Shown here in pieces: positions 44,396 to 53,076 of a stretch of 64,000 bases of DNA. A model generated the notes under the pieces. It made no database searches, was not told the DNA's origin, and worked only from the letters and a program-made list of their open reading frames with translations. How positions within the stretch are numbered: position 1 is the first letter of the stretch; each line of letters begins with the position of its first letter. The translations under genes were made by a program, and so were the position numbers. The stretch spans positions 1,612,001 to 1,676,000 of the forward strand of contig NC_015678.1 of NCBI RefSeq assembly GCF_000164675.2, read 5' to 3'. This DNA comes from Streptococcus parasanguinis ATCC 15912 (GTDB lineage Bacteria; Bacillota; Bacilli; Lactobacillales; Streptococcaceae).

Positions 44396-45094
44396 ATGTC
44401 AAAGATTACAAAAGATGAACTGATTGAACAAATCAAAGATGGCATCATTGTTTCTTGTCAAGCCCTCCCTCATGAACCGCTCTATACAGAAGCAGGAGGA
44501 GTCATTCCTCTCTTGGTCAAAGCGGCTGAGCAGGGTGGAGCTGTCGGAATCCGAGCCAATAGTGTCCGGGATATCAAGGAAATCAAGGAAGTGACCAAGT
44601 TGCCGATCATTGGGATTATCAAACGCGATTACCCACCTGAAGAACCCTTTATCACGGCTACTATGAAAGAAGTCGATGAGTTGGCAGCTTTGGATATCGC
44701 GGTCATTGCGCTTGATTGTACTAAACGTCCGCGTCATGATGGGTTTTTGATTAGTGACTTTATCCATCAAGTCAAAGAGAAATATCCAGACCAACTCTTG
44801 ATGGCTGATATCTCTACTCTGGAAGAAGGATTGACAGCTGTCGAAGCGGGAGTGGACTTTGTCGGAACGACCCTTTCGGGCTATACGGACTACAGTCCAA
44901 AGGTTGATGGTCCAGATTTTGAACTGATCCATCGCCTCTGCCAAGCAGGAGTGGATGTCATCGCAGAAGGTAAGATCCACTATCCGGATCAGGCCAAGAA
45001 AATCCATGATCTCGGGGTTCGCGGCATCGTTGTAGGTGGTGCCATTACCCGACCAAAAGAGATTACAGAGCGCTTCGTCGCGGCCTTAAATTGA
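44396..45094 (+). CDS. nanE: N-acetylmannosamine-6-phosphate 2-epimerase
   Basis: 232 residues, TIM barrel: [41 protein letters not shown] carries the NanE signature, [10 protein letters not shown] holds the catalytic Lys, and later come [12 protein letters not shown] and [32 protein letters not shown]. It converts ManNAc-6P to GlcNAc-6P, linking sialic acid breakdown to amino sugar metabolism. GGAGAAGGAG precedes the ATG. First gene of the sialic acid block. Confidence 0.95.
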   Translation: MSKITKDELIEQIKDGIIVSCQALPHEPLYTEAGGVIPLLVKAAEQGGAVGIRANSVRDIKEIKEVTKLPIIGIIKRDYPPEEPFITATMKEVDELAALDIAVIALDCTKRPRHDGFLISDFIHQVKEKYPDQLLMADISTLEEGLTAVEAGVDFVGTTLSGYTDYSPKVDGPDFELIHRLCQAGVDVIAEGKIHYPDQAKKIHDLGVRGIVVGGAITRPKEITERFVAALN

Positions 45095-45194
45095 GAAAAC
45101 AAAACAGTAGATTGAAGGAGGAGGAGACCGAATAGAGAGTAGTCGAATCTGAAACAAGAACAAGAATAGGCGTCCTCATTGAGGATAACCCCCT

Positions 45195-45210
45195 GTAAGA
45201 GTAATCTTAC
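45195..45210 (+). other. Hairpin directly before the satA ribosome site
   Basis: GTAAGA-GTAA-TCTTAC forms a short perfect stem just before GAGGAG. A second weak stem, GTCCTC-ATT-GAGGAT, lies before it. Together they could tune satA translation or protect the 5' end of a processed message. Confidence 0.35.
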
Positions 45211-45232
45211 CGCAATTGTGAGGAGAAATCAC

Positions 45233-46549
45233 ATGAAAATGAAAAAAGTATTGTGCTCGTTGGTAGCTGGTGCAGCTCTTCTAGCACTCGCAGCTTGTGG
45301 CTCTGGCGGAGGATCAAAATCAGAATCTTCTGGTGGAAATTCTGGTAAAACAGAAATTACCTGGTGGGCGTTCCCAGTCTTTACTCAAGAAAAAGCAGAA
45401 GATGGTGTCGGAACCTACGAAAAATCAATTATTGCAGCTTTTGAAAAAGCGAATCCAGATATCCACGTGAATTTGGAAACGATTGATTTCAAGTCAGGTC
45501 CTGAAAAGATCACAACGGCTATTGAAGCAGGAACTGCTCCAGATGTGCTCTTTGATGCGCCTGGACGGATCATTCAGTATGGTAAAAATGGAAAATTGGC
45601 TGATTTGAACGATCTCTTTACCGAAGATTTTGTCAAAGATGTCAATAATGAAAATATCATTCAAGCCAGCAAGGCAGGCGACACAGCTTACATGTATCCA
45701 ATTAGTTCAGCACCATTCTACATGGCGATGAATAAGAAAATGCTCAAAGATGCAGGCGTGTTGGATCTTGTCAAAGAAGGCTGGACAACAGACGATTTTG
45801 AAAAAGTCTTGAAAGCCTTGAAAGACAAAGGCTACACACCAGGATCACTCTTCAGTAATGGTCAAGGTGGAGACCAAGGAACTCGTGCCTTCATTGCTAA
45901 CCTTTACGGCGGTTCTGTTACAGATGAAAAAGTAACCAAGTATACAACCGATGATGCGAAATTTGTCAAAGGTTTGGAAAAAGCTTCTAAATGGATCAAT
46001 GATGGCTTGATGATGAATGGTTCTCAATTCGATGGTGGAGCAGACATCCAAAACTTTGCGAATGGTCAAACTTCTTACACCATCTTGTGGGCGCCTTCAC
46101 AAAACGGTATCCAAGCTAAATTGTTGGATGCAAGTAAGGTCGAAGTAGTAGAAGTGCCATTCCCATCTGACTCAGGCAAGCCAAAATTGGAATACCTTGT
46201 CAATGGATTTGCCGTCTTCAATAATAAAGATGAAAAGAAAATTGCTGCTGCTAAGAAATTTGTACAGTTCATCGCAGACGACAAAGAATGGGGTCCAAAA
46301 GATGTTGTGCGTACAGGAGCCTTCCCAGTTCGTAGTTCATTTGGTAAGTTGTACGATGACAAACGGATGGAAACCATCAGCACTTGGACAAAATACTACT
46401 CACCATACTACAACACAATCGACGGTTTTGCAGAAATGCGGACCCTATGGTTCCCAATGTTGCAATCTGTTTCAAACGGGGATGAAAAAGCAGAACCAGC
46501 TTTGAAGACCTTTACTGAAAAAGCAAACGAAACCATTACGAAAAAATAA
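45233..46549 (+). CDS. satA: Sialic acid ABC transporter, substrate-binding lipoprotein
   Basis: 438 residues from ATG 45233 (GAGGAG upstream); the longer frame upstream lacks a signal peptide. [26 protein letters not shown] has a clear lipobox (LAAC), so the protein is tethered to the outer membrane face. The body is a CUT1-family (family 1) solute-binding protein: [42 protein letters not shown] and [25 protein letters not shown]. In pneumococcus SatA binds sialic acid. The order with satB, satC and nan genes supports the same ligand. Confidence 0.92.
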   Translation: MKMKKVLCSLVAGAALLALAACGSGGGSKSESSGGNSGKTEITWWAFPVFTQEKAEDGVGTYEKSIIAAFEKANPDIHVNLETIDFKSGPEKITTAIEAGTAPDVLFDAPGRIIQYGKNGKLADLNDLFTEDFVKDVNNENIIQASKAGDTAYMYPISSAPFYMAMNKKMLKDAGVLDLVKEGWTTDDFEKVLKALKDKGYTPGSLFSNGQGGDQGTRAFIANLYGGSVTDEKVTKYTTDDAKFVKGLEKASKWINDGLMMNGSQFDGGADIQNFANGQTSYTILWAPSQNGIQAKLLDASKVEVVEVPFPSDSGKPKLEYLVNGFAVFNNKDEKKIAAAKKFVQFIADDKEWGPKDVVRTGAFPVRSSFGKLYDDKRMETISTWTKYYSPYYNTIDGFAEMRTLWFPMLQSVSNGDEKAEPALKTFTEKANETITKK

Positions 46550-46597
46550 TCAGTCTATGAAGCGGACCTAAGTCTTTCATAGAAATGAGAATTTGCA

Positions 46598-46650
46598 GGC
46601 CCCTTCGAATCCGTATCTCTCTTTTTGGAATGGAACGAAGGGGTCTTCAT
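46598..46650 (+). terminator. Stem-loop between satA and satB
   Basis: GGCCCCTTCG pairs with CGAAGGGGTC over a 28-base loop, followed by a weak T-rich tract. It likely lets more satA than satBC message accumulate, as is usual for binding-protein genes. Confidence 0.55.
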
Positions 46651-46731
46651 TCTTTCTGGATCTTCTTTTCTTAAGTCGTAAGATATGTTTAGAAAAGAAA
46701 ATAGAAAAAGAACACTAGGAGGTGCCTTACT

Positions 46732-47619
46732 GTGAAGGTAAACAAAATCCGAATGAGGGAGACACTCGTTTCCTACGCATTCCTAGCACCCATTTTACTC
46801 TTCTTTACGGTCTTTGTCCTAGCACCCATGATCATGGGCTTTGTGACAAGTTTCTTCAACTATTCTATGACATCCTTTAAGTTTGTCGGTTTAGAAAATT
46901 ATTCCCGTATGTTTGCGGATAAGGTCTTTGTGAAGTCCTTGATCAATACCGTCATCATCGTTATCGGATCCGTTCCGATCGTCGTATTGTTCTCCTTGTT
47001 TGTGGCTTCTCAGACCTACCATCAAAATGCGATTGCACGTTCCTTCTACCGTTTCGTCTTCTTCCTTCCAGTTGTTACAGGGAGTGTAGCGGTAACGGTT
47101 GTGTGGAAATGGATCTATGATCCACTATCAGGGATTTTGAACTTTGTATTGAAATCTGGACATGTCATCAACCAAAACATTTCTTGGTTGGGGGACAAAC
47201 ACTGGGCTTTGATGGCCATCATCATTATTTTGTTGACCACTTCAGTTGGTCAACCGATCATCCTCTACATCGCTGCTATGGGAAATATTGATAATTCCCT
47301 CGTAGAAGCCGCGCGTGTGGATGGTGCGACAGAACTGCAAGTTTTCTGGAAGATCAAATGGCCAAGCTTGTTGCCAACAACTTTGTACATTGCCATCATC
47401 ACGACCATTAACTCTTTCCAATGTTTCGCCTTGATCCAATTGTTGACATCTGGTGGTCCTAACTACTCAACGAGTACCCTTATGTACTACCTCTATGAAA
47501 AAGCCTTTAAACTCTCTGAATACGGTTATGCCAACACCATGGGTGTCTTCCTTGCGGTGATGATTGCCATTATCAGTTTTGCGCAATTCAAGATCCTTGG
47601 AAACGACGTAGAATACTAA
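46732..47619 (+). CDS. satB: Sialic acid ABC transporter, permease 1
   Basis: 295 residues from GTG 46732, with AGGAGGTG eight bases before. It has six membrane spans of the MalF type, with the EAA loop that contacts the ATPase: EAARVDGATELQVFWKIKWPSLLPT. An N-terminal MRETLVSYAFLAPILLFFTVFVLAPMIMG is typical of CUT1 permeases. No ATPase gene is in this locus; as in pneumococcus, a shared MsmK ATPase elsewhere probably energises it. Confidence 0.93.
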   Translation: MKVNKIRMRETLVSYAFLAPILLFFTVFVLAPMIMGFVTSFFNYSMTSFKFVGLENYSRMFADKVFVKSLINTVIIVIGSVPIVVLFSLFVASQTYHQNAIARSFYRFVFFLPVVTGSVAVTVVWKWIYDPLSGILNFVLKSGHVINQNISWLGDKHWALMAIIIILLTTSVGQPIILYIAAMGNIDNSLVEAARVDGATELQVFWKIKWPSLLPTTLYIAIITTINSFQCFALIQLLTSGGPNYSTSTLMYYLYEKAFKLSEYGYANTMGVFLAVMIAIISFAQFKILGNDVEY

Positions 47620-47634
47620 AGAAAGGAGCCTCAG

Positions 47635-48474
47635 ATGAAACCAACACAAAAGAAACCCATCACTGCCTTTACAGTGATTTCAACGATCATTTTGCTCCTT
47701 TTGACAGTCTTGTTCATTTTCCCATTTTATTGGATTTTGACAGGGGCCTTTAAGTCTCAACCAGATACCATCATGATCCCACCTCAATGGTGGCCAAAGA
47801 CACCAACCATGGAAAACTTCCAACAGTTGATGGTACAAAACCCAGCCCTACAATGGTTGTGGAATAGTGTCTTCATCTCTCTAGCAACCATGCTTTTGGT
47901 GTGTATGACCTCTTCCTTGGCAGGTTATGTCTTGGCTAAGAAACGCTTCTATGGGCAACGAATTCTCTTTGCTATCTTTATCGCGGCCATGGCCCTTCCT
48001 AAACAAGTTGTCTTAGTTCCATTGGTACGGATTATTAACTTTATGGGAATCCATGATACCCTTGCAGCGGTTATTCTACCATTGGTTGGATGGCCATTCG
48101 GGGTCTTCTTGATGAAGCAATTTAGTGAAAACATCCCAACAGAACTCTTAGAATCTGCTAAGATCGATGGTTGTGGAGAGTTGCGAACTTTCTGGAGCGT
48201 TGCCTTCCCAATTGTCAAACCGGGATTTGCAGCCCTTGCCATCTTTACCTTTATCAACACCTGGAACGACTACTTTATGCAATTGGTAATGCTGACCTCT
48301 CGTCAAAACTTGACTATTTCACTAGGGGTTGCGACCATGCAGGCTGAAATGGCCACCAACTATGGCTTGATCATGGCTGGGGCAGCCCTAGCTGCAGTGC
48401 CAATCGTTACGGTCTTCCTCGTGTTCCAAAAATCCTTTACACAAGGGATTACCATGGGAGCGGTCAAAGGATAA
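47635..48474 (+). CDS. satC: Sialic acid ABC transporter, permease 2
   Basis: 279 residues, MalG type, six spans. The EAA-like loop appears as ESAKIDGCGELRTFWSVAFPIVKPG. It starts 15 bases after satB behind AAAGGAG. It forms the membrane channel with SatB and relies on a shared ATPase not encoded here. Confidence 0.93.
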   Translation: MKPTQKKPITAFTVISTIILLLLTVLFIFPFYWILTGAFKSQPDTIMIPPQWWPKTPTMENFQQLMVQNPALQWLWNSVFISLATMLLVCMTSSLAGYVLAKKRFYGQRILFAIFIAAMALPKQVVLVPLVRIINFMGIHDTLAAVILPLVGWPFGVFLMKQFSENIPTELLESAKIDGCGELRTFWSVAFPIVKPGFAALAIFTFINTWNDYFMQLVMLTSRQNLTISLGVATMQAEMATNYGLIMAGAALAAVPIVTVFLVFQKSFTQGITMGAVKG

Positions 48475-48548
48475 GTCGTCTGCTTGGACAAACGATAGTT
48501 GTGTACAGATCGGTTTGCTAGGCTGAGAAGTATCGAAAGGATGAGAAT

Positions 48549-49001
48549 ATGATATTTGATGATTTAAAAAACATCACCTTTTACAAAGGAATCCACCCCA
48601 ATCTGGATCAGGCCATTGACTTTCTCTATGAGCATCGGAAGGATTCTTTTGAATTGGGGAGATACGATATTGATGGGGATAAGGTCTTTCTCGTCGTTCA
48701 AGAAAATACCCTCAACAAAGCAGAAAATGATCGCTTTGAACACCACAAAAGATATGCCGATTTGCATTTATTAGTAGAAGGGCATGAGTTTTCGAGTTAT
48801 GGATCTCGTGTGACAGGTGAGGCTATCGCATTTGATGAAGCATCGGACATCGGTTTTGTCCATTGTCAGGAGTCTTATCCGCTTCATCTAGGCTATCATA
48901 ATTTTGCGATTTTCTTTCCAAGGGAGCCTCACCAACCCAATGGCTATGCAGGGCAAGAAGATATCGTGAAAAAATATCTATTTAAAATTGCGATCGATTG
49001 A
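48549..49001 (+). CDS. YhcH/YjgK/YiaL-family protein of the nan locus
   Basis: 150 residues. It is a cupin-like family: VQENTLNKAENDRFEHHKRYADLHLLVEGHEF, then FAIFFPREPHQPNGY and VKKYLFKIAID, with the His/Glu metal-site pattern. The E. coli member of this family in the nan regulon (NanQ, formerly YhcH) speeds conversion between sialic acid anomers; the same role is plausible here. It lies between transporter and lyase genes. Confidence 0.85.
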   Translation: MIFDDLKNITFYKGIHPNLDQAIDFLYEHRKDSFELGRYDIDGDKVFLVVQENTLNKAENDRFEHHKRYADLHLLVEGHEFSSYGSRVTGEAIAFDEASDIGFVHCQESYPLHLGYHNFAIFFPREPHQPNGYAGQEDIVKKYLFKIAID

Positions 49002-49022
49002 TCACGTTTGAAAGGAGTGCCT

Positions 49023-49670
49023 ATGTCATCTAAGGGGGCAGGATTGATCAAAACCGTTTTTAACACGGACAATGTAGTGATGCGTATCAGTGAGAAGGTT
49101 CTTGACTTGGTAACCGTTAATCTTTTATTTGTGCTAAGTTGTTTACCCGTTCTCACGATTGGAATTGCGAAAATTAGTTTGTATCAGACCTTATTTGCCA
49201 TGAAGCACCAGCGTCGTGTTCCGGTGATTCGTAGTTATGCGAAGGCTTTTCGGGACAATTGGAAAATAGGCTTGCAACTAGGAAGTTTAGAACTGATTGT
49301 TGCAGGTATTTGTCTCTTTGATTTATTCTTATTTTGGGGGCAAACTTCCCTAGCTTTCCAAGCTTTGAAAACCATTTGTTTAGGCCTCTTTCTCTTTCTT
49401 GTGTTGATCTTATTGGCTGCTTATCCGATTGCGGCCCGCTACCAATTGGATTGGAAAGAGTGTTTGCAAAAAGCCATGATTGTGACAGGCTTGCATTTTC
49501 CTTGGTTCTTTGTCATGGGAAGTGCTCTCTTGCTTCTATGTATGGCTCTTGCAAGCTCAGTTTTAGCTTTCCTATTGGGGCTTATGATCTTTTTCTTGTT
49601 TGGCTTTTCAAGCTTGGCTTTTGCACAAGTTGGATTAATGGAAAAGATTTTCGCCCAGTACCAAGAATAA
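49023..49670 (+). CDS. DUF624 (YesL-like) membrane protein
   Basis: 215 residues from ATG 49023 behind AAAGGAGTG. There are about five membrane spans (VLDLVTVNLLFVLSCLPVLTIG, ..., LGLMIFFLFGFSSLAFAQVG). It has the family's opening pattern: NTVMR-like FNTDNVVMRISEKVLDLV, then TIGIAKISLYQTLFAMKHQR. DUF624 genes accompany CUT1 sugar transporters in many Firmicutes; the role is unknown, perhaps in assembly of the transporter. The lyase gene follows closely. Confidence 0.8.
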   Translation: MSSKGAGLIKTVFNTDNVVMRISEKVLDLVTVNLLFVLSCLPVLTIGIAKISLYQTLFAMKHQRRVPVIRSYAKAFRDNWKIGLQLGSLELIVAGICLFDLFLFWGQTSLAFQALKTICLGLFLFLVLILLAAYPIAARYQLDWKECLQKAMIVTGLHFPWFFVMGSALLLLCMALASSVLAFLLGLMIFFLFGFSSLAFAQVGLMEKIFAQYQE

Positions 49671-49701
49671 AATGAATTTATTAGTGACAAAAGGAGAAAA
49701 A

Positions 49702-50619
49702 ATGTCAGATTTAAAAAAATATGAAGGAGTCATCCCCGCTTTTTACGCCTGCTATGATGACCAAGGAGAAATTAGCCCGGAGCGGGTACGTGCGCTGGTA
49801 GAATATTTTATCGCGAAAGGTGTGCAGGGCTTGTATGTCAACGGATCCTCTGGCGAATGTATTTACCAGAGCGTGGCCGATCGCAAGCTGATCTTGGAAG
49901 AAGTGATGGCAGTAGCTAAAGGGAAATTGACCATCATTGCTCACGTAGCCTGCAACAACACCAAGGATAGCGTGGAATTGGCACGACATGCAGAAGAACT
50001 AGGAGTGGATGCCATTGCGGCCATTCCGCCGATCTATTTCCGCTTGCCAGAATACAGTGTGGCCCACTACTGGAATGAAATCAGTGCAGCCGCACCCAAT
50101 ACAGACTTTGTCATCTATAATATCCCGCAATTGGCAGGGGTTGCTTTGACACCGAGTCTTTACAAGGAAATGTTGAAAAACCCACGGGTGATTGGGGTCA
50201 AGAATTCTTCGATGCCTGTTCAGGACATTCAAACCTTTGCTTCTTTCGGAGGCGACGACCACATTGTCTTTAATGGTCCAGATGAACAATTCTTAGGTGG
50301 CCGTCTCATGGGAGCGCATGCTGGGATCGGTGGTACCTATGGTGCGATGCCAGAACTTTTCTTGAAGCTCAATCAGCTGATTGCTGAGAAAGATTTAGAG
50401 ACTGCGCGTGCCTTGCAGTTTGCCATCAATGATATTATCGGAGTCTTGACGTCTGCTCATGGCAATATGTATGCAGTCATCAAAGCGGTTTTGCGCATCA
50501 ATGAAGGTTTGGACTTGGGATCTGTTCGCTCCCCTTTGACGCCAGTAGTAGAAGCGGATCAAGAAGTGATTCAACGTGCTGCTCAACTCATTCAGGACAC
50601 AAAAGCCAGATTCCTTTGA
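49702..50619 (+). CDS. nanA: N-acetylneuraminate lyase
   Basis: 305 residues from ATG 49702 behind AAAGGAG. It is a class I aldolase of the DapA/NanA family: GLYVNGSSGECIYQSVADRK, the Tyr in FVIYNIPQLAGV and the Schiff-base Lys in VIGVKNSSMPVQD. SSGE and the Tyr context favour sialic acid over dihydrodipicolinate. It splits Neu5Ac to ManNAc and pyruvate. The name nanA is also used for the pneumococcal sialidase, which this is not. Confidence 0.93.
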   Translation: MSDLKKYEGVIPAFYACYDDQGEISPERVRALVEYFIAKGVQGLYVNGSSGECIYQSVADRKLILEEVMAVAKGKLTIIAHVACNNTKDSVELARHAEELGVDAIAAIPPIYFRLPEYSVAHYWNEISAAAPNTDFVIYNIPQLAGVALTPSLYKEMLKNPRVIGVKNSSMPVQDIQTFASFGGDDHIVFNGPDEQFLGGRLMGAHAGIGGTYGAMPELFLKLNQLIAEKDLETARALQFAINDIIGVLTSAHGNMYAVIKAVLRINEGLDLGSVRSPLTPVVEADQEVIQRAAQLIQDTKARFL

Positions 50620-50634
50620 TCAAAGGAGGTCTAG

Positions 50635-51522
50635 ATGAATCCATATGTTGTAATTGATATCGGAGGGACCAGTATCAAGTATGGTCTAGCTGATGCAAAA
50701 GGGCAACTCCTAGAGACCCATGAAATGCCAACGGAGGCCCAAAAAGGAGGACCTCACATTCTTAACACAACAAAGGAAATCGTAGCCCGTTATTTGAAGA
50801 AGCATCCCTTGGCAGGGGTTGCGATTTCTTCGGCCGGAATGGTCGATCCTGATAAGGGAGAAATCTTTTATGCAGGCCCACAAATTCCCAACTATGCAGG
50901 CACCCAATTCAAAAAGGAAATTGAAGAGACCTTTCAGATCCCTTGCGAGATTGAAAATGATGTCAACTGTGCCGGTCTCGCAGAGGTCACTACAGGCCAT
51001 GCAAAAGGATCGAACAATGCTGTTTGCTTGACAATTGGGACAGGGATCGGCGGTTGCCTCTTGCTCGATGGTCAAGTCTTTCATGGCTTTAGCAATTCAG
51101 CCTGTGAGGTTGGCTATCTTCATTTGCCAGACGGTGCCTTTCAGGATCTAGCTTCAACGACGGCTTTGGTCGAGTATGTGGCAGAACATCATGGTGATCC
51201 TGTGGAACAGTGGAATGGTCGTCGGATCTTCAAGCGGGCAACGGAAGGAGATAAAATCTGTATGGCTGGAATTGATCGGATGGTGGCCTATCTTGGAAAA
51301 GGACTGGCCAATATCGTTTATGTGGTCAATCCAGAGGTCATCGTTCTTGGAGGGGGGATTATGGCTCAGGAAGCGATCCTGAAACCTAAAATCTATCAAA
51401 CACTGTGTGCGGAACTCGTTCCTAGCCTAGCAGATAAGATCCGTTTGGAATTTGCCCACCATCAAAACGCCGCGGGTATGTTGGGGGCTTACTACCACTT
51501 TAGACAAAAACATGGAACATAA
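50635..51522 (+). CDS. nanK: ROK-family N-acetylmannosamine kinase
   Basis: 295 residues. VIDIGGTSIKYGLAD is the ATP-binding loop; TIGTGIGGCLLLDG and the ROK-type SACEVGYLHLPDG follow. The usual zinc-binding Cys cluster (CxCGxxGC) is missing, as in other streptococcal NanK-like proteins. Within this locus it should phosphorylate ManNAc to the NanE substrate. It is the last gene of the unit and is followed by a good terminator. Confidence 0.88.
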   Translation: MNPYVVIDIGGTSIKYGLADAKGQLLETHEMPTEAQKGGPHILNTTKEIVARYLKKHPLAGVAISSAGMVDPDKGEIFYAGPQIPNYAGTQFKKEIEETFQIPCEIENDVNCAGLAEVTTGHAKGSNNAVCLTIGTGIGGCLLLDGQVFHGFSNSACEVGYLHLPDGAFQDLASTTALVEYVAEHHGDPVEQWNGRRIFKRATEGDKICMAGIDRMVAYLGKGLANIVYVVNPEVIVLGGGIMAQEAILKPKIYQTLCAELVPSLADKIRLEFAHHQNAAGMLGAYYHFRQKHGT

Positions 51523-51549
51523 AACAAGTCGCGCTGGCGACTTGTTTTT
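51523..51549 (+). terminator. Rho-independent terminator after nanK
   Basis: AACAAGTCGC and GCGACTTGTT pair perfectly around GCTG, followed by T's; it starts directly after the stop codon. Confidence 0.88.
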
Positions 51550-51557
51550 GATTCATC

Positions 51558-51604
51558 AAAAAAAGCATGAAAGATGAAGAAAATCTGATCTTTCATGCTT
51601 TTTA
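51558..51604 (-). terminator. Terminator of nanR, probably bidirectional
   Basis: AAAAAGCATGAAAGAT and ATCTTTCATGCTTTTT pair perfectly over 16 bases, with A- and T-rich flanks on both sides. Confidence 0.82.
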
Positions 51605-51619
51605 AATAGGGAGACCATA

Positions 51620-52459
51620 TTAAGATTTTCGAGAACGTTGACTAGAAAGCTTTTTGTTTTCCCAGTAGCTATTAAAGACAATTTCCTTTTGTTCTCGGCT
51701 TTTATTAAGGAAATGAGCATAGATCAAATCGACCACAATGAGGAGTGGTAAAATCGCAGAGATTCGATCGATATAGGTACTACTAGGAAGGGGTGCGGCC
51801 GGTAACACTTCTGTGAATCCTTGGTGGATAGCAGCAGGATTAGCGGTCACAAGAACCGTCTTAGCCCCTTTTTCTTTGGCATCCAAAAGACTGTCTGTAA
51901 TGGAATTTGTGCTTCCTGATAATGAGAAACCGATGACTAAACAAGAGGAATCGAGAATACTGGTCGTCCATGTAAACCCATCTTGATCGGTTAGGGCTTC
52001 ACAAACAACCCCCAGGCGCATAAAGCGCAATTTCATTTCTCGAGCGACTAAACCGGAACTACCAATCCCGAAGAAATAGACTCGGTCCGCTTGATCAATT
52101 AGTTCAGCTACCCGATCTAATTGGGAATCTTTTACCAGACTTTCAGTGACGTTACTGATATGGTGGTAGCGTTGCAAGACACTGAGAGTGAGTTCGTCAT
52201 GCTCTTGCACCTGTTTTTGATTTTTGGTTTCTTCGTTAAAGTGATAGACAAATTCCCGATAGCCAGTGAAGCCACATTTTTGAGAGAAACGCGTTAAAGC
52301 TGCCTTTGAGACATGGAGTAACTCCGTTACGCGAGAAGAGGACAGGGAGTGCTGTCGTGCTTCGGATGATAAAAAGTACTGGGCAATGTCGCGTTCCATA
52401 TCCGTTAACTCAGCTTCGTGGCTGGCGATAATAGTGCGTAAATCTTGATCTTGTTTCAC
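51620..52459 (-). CDS. nanR: RpiR-family regulator of sialic acid genes
   Basis: 279 residues on the minus strand from a GTG whose ribosome site is AAAGGAGG. The N-terminal RpiR helix-turn-helix (LTDMERDIAQYFL, SSSRVTELLHVSKAALTRFSQKCGFTGYREF) is followed by a SIS domain (RVYFFGIGSSGLVAREMKLRFMRLG; VIGFSLSGSTNSI). The SIS domain should bind a sugar phosphate such as ManNAc-6P. In pneumococcus the equivalent regulator activates the nan genes. It is convergent to nanK. Confidence 0.88.
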   Translation of the reverse strand: MKQDQDLRTIIASHEAELTDMERDIAQYFLSSEARQHSLSSSRVTELLHVSKAALTRFSQKCGFTGYREFVYHFNEETKNQKQVQEHDELTLSVLQRYHHISNVTESLVKDSQLDRVAELIDQADRVYFFGIGSSGLVAREMKLRFMRLGVVCEALTDQDGFTWTTSILDSSCLVIGFSLSGSTNSITDSLLDAKEKGAKTVLVTANPAAIHQGFTEVLPAAPLPSSTYIDRISAILPLLIVVDLIYAHFLNKSREQKEIVFNSYWENKKLSSQRSRKS

Positions 52460-52516
52460 AGCAATCCTCCTTTCTCACGAGATGAAATAACAGGATGCTC
52501 CTATAATATATTACAC

Positions 52517-52545
52517 ATTATAACATGGGTAACCGCTTTATTCAA
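52517..52545 (-). promoter_or_regulatory. nanR promoter
   Basis: On the minus strand: TTGAAT (52545-52540), 17 bases, TATAAT (52522-52517) with extended TG. The spacer holds AAAGCGGTTACC, a loose cre-like sequence (11/14). Confidence 0.6.
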
Positions 52546-52688
52546 GTAAAAGCAAGTAAGAAATACTGAAACTAGGAACAGGATAGGAGAAAAGAAGAGA
52601 ACGCTACCAATCTTGGCAGTTGGGGCTTGTTGGTTGTCCACAATCTTCTGAAAATTCCCGGTTGGGCCTGAACAAACGATATGAATTG

Positions 52689-52697
52689 TGGTATAAT
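52689..52697 (+). promoter_or_regulatory. Extended -10 promoter of the V-ATPase operon
   Basis: TG-G-TATAAT (hexamer 52692-52697) with no good -35, 55 bases before the first gene. The rest of the nanR-ntp gap shows nothing else I can name. Confidence 0.55.
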
Positions 52698-52752
52698 TTA
52701 AGATAATTGTACTGTTGTTGGAAGAACAATAGTTGAATAAGGAGGTGTGACG

Positions 52753-53076
52753 ATGTCGAATGCAACACTCGAGATGATGCAAGAGATCGAGCAAGCCGCT
52801 CAGGGCGTGATCGTAGGCTATGAAGCTCAAGTTGAACAAATCCGAACGGATTCACGCGATCGCCTTGCAACAGTGGCACAGCATTACGATGAGGAAACCA
52901 AGCAATTGGTCACAGAGGCAGAAAAAAACGCCCAGGAAAGACTCGTCCGTTTAACGAAAAATCTGGAAGAAACGGTTGCGCGCAATGATGCCAAGGTACA
53001 AGAGGCGATGACCGATAAACGAGCTGGGTTAGTTGAAGCCATTGTAGAAAAGGTGGTAGCAAGCTATGGCCGTTAG
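52753..53076 (+). CDS. ntpF: V-type ATPase peripheral stalk subunit (NtpF / G-H type)
   Basis: 107 residues from ATG 52753, seven bases after AAGGAGGT. It is almost entirely helical (EMMQEIEQAAQGVIVGYEAQ, TKQLVTEAEKNAQERLVRL), as expected for the stalk subunit that pairs with NtpE. In Enterococcus hirae the first gene of the ntp operon is ntpF, which matches. Its end overlaps ntpI by 11 bases. Confidence 0.82.
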   Translation: MSNATLEMMQEIEQAAQGVIVGYEAQVEQIRTDSRDRLATVAQHYDEETKQLVTEAEKNAQERLVRLTKNLEETVARNDAKVQEAMTDKRAGLVEAIVEKVVASYGR

